DNA of 64,000 nt from Actinomadura kijaniata NBRC 14229. GTDB lineage: Bacteria; Actinomycetota; Actinomycetes; Streptosporangiales; Streptosporangiaceae. The position numbers and the translations under genes were made by a program. The stretch spans positions 1-64,000 of the forward strand of contig NZ_BCQR01000025.1 in assembly GCF_001552175.1 (NCBI RefSeq), read 5' to 3'. Shown here piece by piece: positions 42,328 through 49,567 of this stretch (within the stretch, counting starts at the first letter, position 1; each line of letters begins with the position of its first letter). The notes beneath the pieces are model-generated. The model was given only the letters and a program-made list of their open reading frames with translations. It was not told the DNA's origin and did not search any database.

Positions 42328-43116
42328 CTACCGGACGGTGCGGGCGTACCAGCGGCCGTTCTGCCGGTCCACGCCCAGCGGCACCCCGAACGCGGCCGTC
42401 AGGTGCTCGGTGGTGAAGACCTCGTCCACCTTGCCCTGCGCGACCAGCTCGCCCCGGCGCAGCAGCAGCGCGTGGGTGAAGCCCTCGGGGACCTCCTCGA
42501 CATGGTGGGTCACCATGACGATCGTCGGCGCGGCCGGGTCGGCGGCCAGCCGGCCCAGCCGGTCCACCAGGTCCTCGCGGGCGCCGAGGTCGAGCCCGGC
42601 GGCGGGCTCGTCGAGCAGCAGCAGCTCGGGGTCGGGCATCAGGGCGCGGGCGATCTGCACGCGCTTGCGCTCGCCCTCCGACAGGGTGGAGAACGAGCGG
42701 CGGATCAGGTCCGAGCAGCCCAGGGCCTCCAGCAGCGCGACCGCGCGGGACACGTCGGTGGTGTCGTACTCCTCCTGCCAGCGGCCGAGGATCGCGTACG
42801 AGCCGGTCAGCACCAGGTCGATGACCGTCTCACCGGCCGGGACCTTCTCGGCGACGGCGGAGCTGGCGAACCCGATGCGGGGCCGCAGCTCGAACACGTC
42901 GGTGCGGCCGAGCTCCTCCTCCAGGATCTCGACACTGCCGGAGCTGGGGTGCAGCATCGCCGCGGCGACCTGCAGCAGCGTCGTCTTCCCCGCGCCGTTC
43001 GGGCCGACGATCACCCAACGTTCGCCCTCGTTCACCGTCCACGTGACGTCGCGCAGCAGGGTGGCCCCCTCGCGCTTGACCCCTACCCCGCGGAGCTGCA
43101 GTACCTCGCCGGCCAT
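42328..43116 (-). CDS. ABC-type ATPase without adjacent permease
   Basis: 262 residues. Walker A VGPNGAGKTTLL (about residues 38-49), signature LSEGERKRVQIARAL, Walker B LLLLDEPAAGLDL and the switch His in VTHHVEEVPEGFTH are intact. The relaxed signature (LSEGE) and absence of a permease gene nearby fit soluble or orphan ATPases of the metal-iron-uptake/ModF-like kind. The reading frame starts at ATG 43116. It lies 57 bp downstream of the second SPFH gene on the same strand. Confidence 0.88.
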   Translation of the reverse strand: MAGEVLQLRGVGVKREGATLLRDVTWTVNEGERWVIVGPNGAGKTTLLQVAAAMLHPSSGSVEILEEELGRTDVFELRPRIGFASSAVAEKVPAGETVIDLVLTGSYAILGRWQEEYDTTDVSRAVALLEALGCSDLIRRSFSTLSEGERKRVQIARALMPDPELLLLDEPAAGLDLGAREDLVDRLGRLAADPAAPTIVMVTHHVEEVPEGFTHALLLRRGELVAQGKVDEVFTTEHLTAAFGVPLGVDRQNGRWYARTVR

Positions 43117-43206
43117 CGCGCGCCTTTGTCCCCTTATCCAACGTTTCCCGGGTGATCCGTCTCCGGATAAGAACCTATGCGATTCCGAAGACTTATGGTG
43201 GTCTGC

Positions 43207-43968
43207 ATGGACGACGCGCGCGACGCGGCGACCGCGCTGGTCGCTTGGGGCAACGCCTGGCTCACCGGCAACGCCGGACTCGACGCGGCGGTGGACTTCC
43301 TGGAGGAGGGGTCCGGGCCGCAGGTGCTGGGCGGCGACCCGGCCGAGGTCACCCTCCGGCGGGGCCTCGGCGACCTGCGGATCGGCGGGCTGTCGGCGTT
43401 CCGGCTGGCGCTGCCGGTGCCGGGCGACCCGCTCGGGCTGACCGGGCCGCCGGAGTTCAACCGGGCGGCGCTGGAGGCGGGCGCGGCGGTGGTGCTGGCG
43501 CTGCCGACCCGCGCGATCGGGCTGGTGCCGGTGGAGGACCGGCGCGGCTCGTCCTACACGGGCGTGCGGTGGGTGATGCACGACGCCTCGGCGGCCCAGC
43601 CGGACGTCCCGACGCTGGCCGAGGCCGACCGGTCGCTGGCGCTCGCCATGCGCGACGCGACCGAGGCGCTGCTGACGGTCGACGACGTGGCGGGCATCCC
43701 GCCGGAGATCGCCGACGAGCTGATCGACCTGCGCGACCCGAACCGGGACGACCACCCGCTCGCGCCCGGCTACCCCCAGCGCGCGCACCGCGTGGCGGCG
43801 CTGGCCGGGCGGCTGGCGGTGGTGGTGGACCTGGCGCGGCGGATGGACGCGCGCGGGCTGGACGCCGGGCAGGTGCGGCGGCGCGACGAGGCGTTGCGGT
43901 CGCTGGACGCGGCGGTGCGGCGGGCGCTGGTGGCGGCCTGCAACAGCGCGTTCGACCCCGTCCCCTAG
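43207..43968 (+). CDS. Hypothetical cytoplasmic protein, 253 aa
   Basis: 253 residues from ATG 43207, chosen because a TATGGT box lies 7 nt upstream (leaderless); a longer start at 43177 is possible. The protein is acidic and Ala-rich, with recognisable blocks DAATALVAWGNAWLTGNAGLDAAVDFLEEG, VVLALPTRAIGLVPVEDRRGSSYTGVRWVMHD and a helical end DEALRSLDAAVRRALVAACNSAFDPV. The family is unknown to me; close relatives are probably in other Streptosporangiales. It is divergent from the ABC ATPase. Confidence 0.75.
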   Translation: MDDARDAATALVAWGNAWLTGNAGLDAAVDFLEEGSGPQVLGGDPAEVTLRRGLGDLRIGGLSAFRLALPVPGDPLGLTGPPEFNRAALEAGAAVVLALPTRAIGLVPVEDRRGSSYTGVRWVMHDASAAQPDVPTLAEADRSLALAMRDATEALLTVDDVAGIPPEIADELIDLRDPNRDDHPLAPGYPQRAHRVAALAGRLAVVVDLARRMDARGLDAGQVRRRDEALRSLDAAVRRALVAACNSAFDPVP

Positions 43969-43986
43969 AAGGCCCCGGAAAAGGCG

Positions 43987-44019
43987 CAGGGCGCCCCCGC
44001 ACGATGCGGGAGCGCCCTG
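43987..44019 (-). terminator. Strong hairpin after the RDD gene
   Basis: A 15-bp stem with one mismatch (43987-44001 with 44005-44019) and a 3-nt loop sits 14 nt past the RDD stop. It may also end the convergent hypothetical gene (43968). Confidence 0.75.
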
Positions 44020-44033
44020 GACGACATCGTGCC

Positions 44034-44771
44034 TCAGGCGCGGACGACGATGGTGTTGCAGATCTTGTCGGCGAAGGTCTGCTTGCGCTCGTCCCACAGC
44101 GGCCAGAAGTAGCCGATGTAGCAGACGGCGCCGTCGGCGAAGTGCGCGAGCTTGCGCAGGAACGCCATGCCGAACCCGATCGGCTGACCGGTCTGGGCGC
44201 TGACCAGGCGGATGCCCATCTGGCGCTTGCCGATGGACTGGCCGGTGGTGCCCTCCTGGTAGCAGATCCACAGACCGCCCGCGGTGGAGATCAGGCCGCC
44301 GACCATGATGAGCAGCAGGCCGAGGCCCGCGCCGCCGCCGTCGCCGGTGCCGATCAGCATCAGGGACAGGATGTAGAGCAGGAAGACCGGACCCGCGAAG
44401 ATCAGGTAGTCGATGATGTAGCCGCCGGCGCGCGAGCCCCACTCGGCGAGCTGGCCGCCCGAGCCGTAGTGGTGGTGGTGCACCTCGACGGCGGGCTGGC
44501 CGTAACCGGGCTGCGCGCCGTACCCGGGCTGGGCCCCGTAACCCGGCTGCGCCGGGGGCGGCGGAGGGGTCTGGTTGTAGCCGGGCTGCGCCGGAGGCTG
44601 GCCGTAACCGGGCTGCGCGCCGTAGCCGGGCTGGGCGGGCGGCTGACCGTAACCCGGCTGCGCCGGGGGCTGACCGTAGCCCGGCTGGGCCGGGGGCTGA
44701 CCGTAGCCCGGCTGCGCGGGCTGCTGTCCGTAGCCCGGCTGCTGGCCGTAGGGGTCGTAGGGGTTACCCAC
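44034..44771 (-). CDS. RDD-family membrane protein with PGYGQ repeats
   Basis: 245 residues. The first 100 residues are almost entirely [13 protein letters not shown] tandem repeats, then a short His run (VEVHHHHYG), then an RDD domain with three membrane helices ([80 protein letters not shown]). RDD proteins are of uncertain role; some transport ions, others have a cytosolic Pro/Gly-rich tail for interactions. GTG start after GGAG. A DUF2752 gene lies upstream on the same strand. Confidence 0.88.
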   Translation of the reverse strand: MGNPYDPYGQQPGYGQQPAQPGYGQPPAQPGYGQPPAQPGYGQPPAQPGYGAQPGYGQPPAQPGYNQTPPPPPAQPGYGAQPGYGAQPGYGQPAVEVHHHHYGSGGQLAEWGSRAGGYIIDYLIFAGPVFLLYILSLMLIGTGDGGGAGLGLLLIMVGGLISTAGGLWICYQEGTTGQSIGKRQMGIRLVSAQTGQPIGFGMAFLRKLAHFADGAVCYIGYFWPLWDERKQTFADKICNTIVVRA

Positions 44772-44864
44772 ACTTGCTCCTTATTGGTGTTGACCCTTTG
44801 GTTCCTGTGACGCCCGCCGGACCCGGAAGGCTCCGCGAAAGTCTGGCCGACGACGGACGGCGGC

Positions 44865-45311
44865 TCAGATGCGCAGGAGGCCCAGCCGGGCGAGCTGCCA
44901 CAGCTCCGACCCCACGAGGGCGAGGCCGAGCACCCAGGCGCGGGTCCTCGGCGACAGCGCCCACCACCGGTCCCTCGCCAGCGGCGCCACGGCGATGCCG
45001 ACCGCGCCGACGAGGGCCACCGGGTTCGCCAGCAGGGCGTGGACCGGACGGCCCGAGCCCAGCTCGATGAACACGGTGGTACCTCCGCAGAGGGGGCAGG
45101 GGATCCCGGTGACCGCCCGGAGGGGGCAGAGCACGCCGGGGTCGTGCGCACGGTGGATCCAGGCCACGCCGACGGCCGCGACGGCCATCGTCGTGACACG
45201 CAGCACCACCCCCATGGGGCCGTGCCGCATGAGGGTGAGAACCCTGTCGGCCGCGACGCCGATCGCACCCTTCGGTGCACCGGCGACCGTGGTCGCGGGT
45301 GTGCCCCCCAA
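44865..45311 (-). CDS. DUF2752 membrane protein
   Basis: 148 residues from TTG 45311, which has GGAGG 6 nt upstream; the open frame runs to 45389 but that lies beyond the promoter boxes. DUF2752 is recognised by PGVLCPLRAVTGIPCPLCGGTTV (paired CP.. motifs) between two membrane helices, ending with a basic helix ARDRWWALSPRTRAWVLGLALVG. The function is unknown; in actinobacteria it sits next to TM2/RDD genes, as here. It is 93 bp upstream of the RDD gene, probably co-transcribed. Confidence 0.82.
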   Translation of the reverse strand: MGGTPATTVAGAPKGAIGVAADRVLTLMRHGPMGVVLRVTTMAVAAVGVAWIHRAHDPGVLCPLRAVTGIPCPLCGGTTVFIELGSGRPVHALLANPVALVGAVGIAVAPLARDRWWALSPRTRAWVLGLALVGSELWQLARLGLLRI

Positions 45312-45348
45312 AAGAATCCTCCGCCTCCTGACTTGCGTCCGAGTGACC

Positions 45349-45379
45349 CGTATACCGGGTGCACTCCAAGGCGGGTCAA
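45349..45379 (-). promoter_or_regulatory. Promoter of the DUF2752-RDD genes
   Basis: On the minus strand TTGACC (45374-45379 complement) is followed 19 nt later by TATACG (45349-45354 complement). The transcript would start about 35 nt before the TTG start codon. Spacing is slightly long. Confidence 0.45.
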
Positions 45380-45567
45380 GTCCGGCCAACGAGCCGCAAC
45401 GCGACCGTTACCCACCGTATGACCTGGCCCACCTCATGGGCCACGGTAGGACATACCGGCCACTGGGGCATGTCGTTTTGCCCAGAGTTCGCCGGACTGT
45501 GATATTCGCCCCTTGCCGTCCCGGGAGAACGTAGCGGTCGGGACCGGGGGCGCGGGAACGGAAGGCC

Positions 45568-45586
45568 CGGCCGCCGGGGGCGGCCG
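45568..45586 (-). terminator. Hairpin after the PP2C gene
   Basis: CGGCCGCC (45568-45575) pairs with GGCGGCCG (45579-45586) around GGG, 11 nt beyond the PP2C stop. The remainder of 45312-45567 appears noncoding. Confidence 0.4.
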
Positions 45587-45596
45587 CCGCGCGGCG

Positions 45597-46385
45597 TCAG
45601 GACTGCTGCGCGGCGGCGCCCACGACCAGCGGGACCTCGGGCTCGGTGAGGTGCTCGGCCTCGACGACGTCGGCGATGACGGCGGTGATGTTGTCCGGGC
45701 CGCCCTTGTCGCGGGCGAGCTGGATCAGCCGTTGCGCCGCGCGGGCCGGGTCCGCCTCCGCCGTCAGCGTCTCGTAGATGGTCTGCGGGTCCACCGGGCC
45801 GCTCAGCCCGTCGGAGCACAGCAGATACCGGTCGCCGAGCCGCGCCTCGCGCAGCCGCAGGTCCGGCTCGCGGTCCTCGCGGCCGTCCAGCACCCGGTAC
45901 AGCACGTGCGACAGCCGCGAGGTCTCGGCCGGGTCGGTGGTGCCGCCCTGCTGCTCGGCCTCGGCCTTCAGCAGCTCGTCCATCGTGTGGTCCTGGGTGA
46001 TCTGGAACAGCTCGCCGTCGCGCAGCAGGTAGCCGCGCGAGTCGCCGATGTGCGCCAGCGCCACCGAACGCCCGTCCCACAGCATCGCGGTCAGGGTGGT
46101 GCCCATCCGGCTGAGGTCGGGCCGCTCCTCCCGGACGATGCGCAACTTCTCGTTGGCCTCGGCCACCGCGCGGCCGAGCGCCCCGACAAGATCGTCAATG
46201 GGGGCGTCGGTGTCCAGCGAGCGCAGCGAGCCGATGACGGTGGAGGAGGCGACCTCGCCGCCCGCGTACCCGCCCATCCCGTCGGCGACCGCGATCAACC
46301 GTGCACCGGCGTAGCCCGAGTCCTCGTTGTTCTCTCGGCTGCATCCGATGTCGCTGCCTGCTGCGTACCTGATTGCTACGTTCAT
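45597..46385 (-). CDS. PP2C-type Ser/Thr protein phosphatase
   Basis: 262 residues. The metal-binding and catalytic positions are all present: RENNEDSGY (residues 17-25), LIAVADGMGGYAGGEVAS, VALAHIGDSRGYL, LLCSDGLSG and GGPDNITAVI. No transmembrane segment, so cytoplasmic. It stands at the end of the GAF kinase - NarL regulator operon (39-bp gap), where it may dephosphorylate the regulator or a kinase partner; PP2C enzymes commonly oppose Hanks-type kinases or anti-sigma kinases. Confidence 0.95.
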   Translation of the reverse strand: MNVAIRYAAGSDIGCSRENNEDSGYAGARLIAVADGMGGYAGGEVASSTVIGSLRSLDTDAPIDDLVGALGRAVAEANEKLRIVREERPDLSRMGTTLTAMLWDGRSVALAHIGDSRGYLLRDGELFQITQDHTMDELLKAEAEQQGGTTDPAETSRLSHVLYRVLDGREDREPDLRLREARLGDRYLLCSDGLSGPVDPQTIYETLTAEADPARAAQRLIQLARDKGGPDNITAVIADVVEAEHLTEPEVPLVVGAAAQQS

Positions 46386-46424
46386 ACCGATTTCGATGAC
46401 GATCCTGTCAGAGGAGTTGATGTC

Positions 46425-47093
46425 TCAGTCGCCGGCGAGTCCGTGGCGGACGGCGTACAGCGCCGCCTGCGTCCGATCCTGTACTCCGAGTTTCATGAGC
46501 AGATTACTGACGTGCGTCTTGACCGTCTTCTCGGAGACCACGAGCGTCCGGGCGATCTCCCGGTTGGACCTGCCCCGTGCGATGTGCACGAGCACCTCCC
46601 GTTCCCGTTCGGTCAGCGCGGCCGGGCCGCGGTCGTCGTCCCGTTCGCGCGCGTCGGCCGCCGCACCGGCCGTCCCGGCGCGCATCATCGCCTCGGCGGC
46701 GTCGGGTGCGAACAGGACGTGCCCGTCATGGACCGCCTTGATCGCCTGAACGAGCGCCCGCGGATCGACATCCTTGTAGAGATACCCAGCGGCACCCGCC
46801 CGTACAGCAGGCAGCACGTGCCGCCGTTCCGTGACGCTCGTCAGGACCAGCACCCGTGCCGGGACCCCGCGTGCCCGCAGCTCCGCCAGCGCGGCGACAC
46901 CGTCGGCGCCCGGCATCTTGAGATCCATCAGCACGATATCGGGCCGCAGCGACTCGGCCAGCGTCACGGCCGACACGCCGTCCTCCGCCTCGCCGACCAC
47001 CTCGATGTCGTCCTGCACGCCGAGGAACGTCCGCAGCCCCTGCCGCACCACCGGATGGTCGTCGGCGATCAGCACCCTGATCCGCTCGCTCAC
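46425..47093 (-). CDS. NarL-type response regulator
   Basis: 222 residues. Receiver domain with ADDHP, phospho-acceptor Asp in IVLMDLKMPG (residue 57), Thr in VLTS and Lys in YLYKDVDP. The LuxR helix-turn-helix is LTEREREVLVHIARGRSNREIARTLVVSEKTVKTHVSNLLMKLGVQDRTQAALYA. GTG start at 47093 overlaps the stop of the 39-codon insert ORF as GTGA. The partner kinase is encoded just upstream; the two genes are separated only by the repeat-derived ORF. Confidence 0.95.
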   Translation of the reverse strand: MSERIRVLIADDHPVVRQGLRTFLGVQDDIEVVGEAEDGVSAVTLAESLRPDIVLMDLKMPGADGVAALAELRARGVPARVLVLTSVTERRHVLPAVRAGAAGYLYKDVDPRALVQAIKAVHDGHVLFAPDAAEAMMRAGTAGAAADARERDDDRGPAALTEREREVLVHIARGRSNREIARTLVVSEKTVKTHVSNLLMKLGVQDRTQAALYAVRHGLAGD

Positions 47094-47209
47094 CGTGCCT
47101 CCCGCTCACCTACGGGGCGCTCGACGGCACCGTCTTCCCTCGTCGCTCCGGTCGCGAGCTCCCGACGCTCCTCGGTCCGGACGGCGTCGCGCCCCCGCGG
47201 TCCGCTCAT
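47090..47209 (-). CDS. 39-residue ORF in a MIRU-like insert between kinase and regulator
   Basis: ATG 47209 overlaps the kinase TGA (47206-47208) as ATGA, and its TGA (47090-47092) overlaps the regulator's GTG as GTGA. Start-to-start distance is 116 nt (3x39-1). The peptide (MSGPRGRDAVRTEERRELAT... ) is charged and unlike the unit A-E peptides because the repeat is read in the other orientation. A role beyond carrying ribosomes through is not evident. Confidence 0.5.
   Translation of the reverse strand: MSGPRGRDAVRTEERRELATGATREDGAVERPVGEREAR
47132..47178 (+). repeat. Inverted, shortened copy of the MIRU-like repeat
   Basis: The minus strand reads GGACCGAGGAGCGT, CGGGAGCT, GCGA and AGCGACGAGGGAAGAC in the same order as unit C at 33319-33377 on the plus strand, with two gaps. 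It is thus the same family, oriented oppositely to transcription compared with units A-E. Confidence 0.8.
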
Positions 47210-48411
47210 CGGGGCACCTCCAGCCGGACGGTCGTGCCCGCCGCCGGGGCGGAGTCGATGGTGAGGACACCCCCGACGGAACGGGCGCGCTCGCGCATCG
47301 AGGCCAGGCCGAGCCCGGTCTGCTGGTCACCCCGGGAGAAGCCGGTGCCGTCGTCGGAGACCTCCAGCACGGCCCTGCCGTCCACGACGCCCAGATGGAC
47401 GTCGACGGTCCGCGCCCCGGCGTGTCGCAGCGCGTTGAACAGCGCCTCCTGCGCGACGCGGAACACCACCGCCTCCGCGTCCTCCGCCAGGTCGACCGGC
47501 TCGGCGCAGACGAAGCGGACACGGGTGTCGTAGGCGCGGTCCAGCACCTCCACGTGCTTGCGCAGCGACGCGGTCAGGCCGTCGGCCAGGTCGGCGGGGC
47601 GCAGCTCGAAGATGACGGCGCGCAGCTCGGCGAGGGCCTCGGCGGCGAGCCGCTCGACCTGGTCGAGCTCGGCGACGGCGCGCTCGGGGTCGCGGGGGGC
47701 CAGGGCGGCGGCGGCCTGGGCGGTGAGGCGCAGGGAGAACAGCTTCTGGGCGACGGCGTCGTGGAGCTCGCGGGCGAGGCGGCCGCGCTCGGCGACGACG
47801 GTGAGCTCGCGGTTGCGCTCGTAGAGGCGGGCGTTGGTGATGGCGATGGCGGCGTGCGCGGCGAACAGGGTCAGCAGTTCCTGGTCGGCCTCGGTGAAGC
47901 CGCGGGGGTTCCGGTTGGCGAGGAACAGGATGCCGAGGACGTTCTCCCCGTCGCGGATCGGGACGCCGAGGAAGTCCTTCAGCACCGGGTGCGCCTGCGG
48001 CCAGCCCTCGAACTCGGGCTCGCGGCGGATGTCGGCCAGGCGCATGGGCCGCCCGTCGCGCAGCATCGCCGCGAGCATCCCGTGCTGGCGCGGCATCGGC
48101 CCGATCGCCGCCCACTCGGCGTCCGAGACGCCCTCCACCACGAACTCGGCGAACGAGCCCTGCTCGTCGGGGACCCCGAGCGCCGCGTACCGCGCGTCGA
48201 GCAGCCGGGCGGCGGCGCGGACGATCACCTGGAGGACCTCGTGCACCGACAGGTGCCGCGTCACCGCGAGCACGGCGGAGGAGACGGCGTGCAGCGCCGC
48301 GTTCGCGCCGTCGGCCACCACGGGCTCCGCCACCCTGGGCGGATCCCCGCAGGTCACTCGCTCCGTGCCCATCCCGGTCCATCCGGCCTTTCGTCCCACC
48401 GGCGAGCGCAT
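47206..48411 (-). CDS. GAF-domain sensor histidine kinase
   Basis: 401 residues from ATG 48411 (AGGTGAG 6 nt upstream; other starts at 48456 or 48372 possible). Residues about 45-190 form a GAF domain (ALGVPDEQGSFAEFVVEGVSDAEWAAIGPMPRQ, PIRDGENVLGILFLANRNPRGFTEADQELLTLFAAHAAIAI). The HisKA_3 part has RGRLARELHDAVAQKLFSLRL and the HATPase QEALFNALRHAGA, DDGTGF, GLGLASMRERA. No membrane helix, so a cytoplasmic ligand (redox, gas or metabolite) is sensed. It works with the NarL regulator downstream. Confidence 0.94.
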   Translation of the reverse strand: MRSPVGRKAGWTGMGTERVTCGDPPRVAEPVVADGANAALHAVSSAVLAVTRHLSVHEVLQVIVRAAARLLDARYAALGVPDEQGSFAEFVVEGVSDAEWAAIGPMPRQHGMLAAMLRDGRPMRLADIRREPEFEGWPQAHPVLKDFLGVPIRDGENVLGILFLANRNPRGFTEADQELLTLFAAHAAIAITNARLYERNRELTVVAERGRLARELHDAVAQKLFSLRLTAQAAAALAPRDPERAVAELDQVERLAAEALAELRAVIFELRPADLADGLTASLRKHVEVLDRAYDTRVRFVCAEPVDLAEDAEAVVFRVAQEALFNALRHAGARTVDVHLGVVDGRAVLEVSDDGTGFSRGDQQTGLGLASMRERARSVGGVLTIDSAPAAGTTVRLEVPR

Positions 48412-48880
48412 CCGGCACTCACCTGTGAAGACCGTACTCTCTGGCCGTCCCCGCACGAATCAGCCCGCCCGTTTAGCTTTCCCGGCGCGGCGTCACCCGT
48501 GGGGCCGGGGGCCGTATCCGGCCATCTCGCCCTGGGGTGTTACTGCCTGGATGGGGGCTTTGGAACGGTCATGAGATCCAGCGGGGTAGGTGAGCGATTT
48601 TCCGGCTTCTGACACCGCAGCGCCCTCCCTCGACCGACACGGCGCGTGACCACCCTGTCCAAAGATCGACTTCGGAGGACGCGCAGCTCATCGGCGCGGA
48701 CCATCGATCGCTTGCGCGACCAGGATCTCTCTTTTCCGGGCGATGCGCCACATTTTCCGGCAATCCCGTGACGCTATGTCAGGGCGGCCCCCGAGGGCCG
48801 GAGGGCCTAGGTCCATCGGACGACCCCGGCGGACCCGCGCGGCCGATCCCCGGGAACGCCGCGTTCCCTAGGTTCGAAGC
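48412..48880. other. Divergent noncoding region, kinase to SDR
   Basis: About 470 bp without a convincing gene. TTTTCCGG occurs three times (48598, 48732, 48753), the last two 21 bp (two DNA turns) apart. A TAGGTT box at 48869-48874 is 6 nt before the SDR ATG. GGGCCTAGGTCC (from about 48804) is a near-palindrome. A 64-codon ORF on the minus strand (48569-48763) has no coding character. Confidence 0.4.
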
Positions 48881-49567
48881 ATGGCGGAGCGAAGGACGGC
48901 ACTCATCACCGGAGCCTCCCGGGGGCTCGGCCGGGCGTTGGCCCGCGAGCTGGCCCGGGACGGCTGGAACCTGATCATCAACGCGCGCGACCCGGACGCC
49001 CTGGCCGCCGTCGCCGGAGAACTCGGCCACGCGACCCCGGTGGCCGGGGACGTCACCGACCCCGGCCACCGGGCCGCGCTCGTCCGGGCCGTCCGGGACC
49101 GGGGCGGGCCGGACCTGCTGGTCAACAACGCCGGGACGCTCGGCACCACGCCGCTGCCCCGGCTCGCCGACCAGCCGCTCGACGACCTCGCGGCCGCGTT
49201 CGGCGTCAACGTGCTCGCCCCGCTCGCGCTGGTCCAGGCGCTCCTGCCCGACCTGCGGGAACGCCGCGGCGCGATCCTCAACATCTCCTCCGACGCCGCC
49301 GTGGAGGGCTACCGGACCTGGGGCGGCTACGGGATGACCAAGGCGGCGCTGGAGCAGCTGTCGAACGTGCTGGCCGCCGAGGAACCCGACCTGCGGGTCT
49401 GGTGGGTCGATCCCGGCGAGATGCGCACCGACATGCTGCGGGCCGCCGGGGAGGACGTCGACGCCGCGCCGCCCCCCGAGGAATCGGCCGCGGCCCTGCG
49501 CCGTCTGATCACCGACCGTCTCCCCAGCGGCCGCTACCGGGCCGCCGAACTGGCAGGTGCGCGATGA
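48881..49567 (+). CDS. Short-chain dehydrogenase/reductase
   Basis: 228 residues. TALITGASRGLGRALA (residues 6-21) is the cofactor site, LLVNNAGTLG the middle motif, and ILNISSDAAVEGYRTWGGYGMTKAA holds catalytic Ser, Tyr and Lys. It resembles short actinobacterial SDRs of unknown specificity. The stop overlaps the ATG of the MFS gene (ATGA), so the enzyme and transporter are translationally coupled; they may modify and export one compound. A TAGGTT box 6 nt upstream predicts leaderless mRNA. Confidence 0.92.
   Translation: MAERRTALITGASRGLGRALARELARDGWNLIINARDPDALAAVAGELGHATPVAGDVTDPGHRAALVRAVRDRGGPDLLVNNAGTLGTTPLPRLADQPLDDLAAAFGVNVLAPLALVQALLPDLRERRGAILNISSDAAVEGYRTWGGYGMTKAALEQLSNVLAAEEPDLRVWWVDPGEMRTDMLRAAGEDVDAAPPPEESAAALRRLITDRLPSGRYRAAELAGAR

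Noticed and set aside
48569..48763. Minus-strand ORF of 64 codons between kinase and SDR
   Set aside because: No ribosome-binding site or family resemblance; codon use is not like that of genes here.
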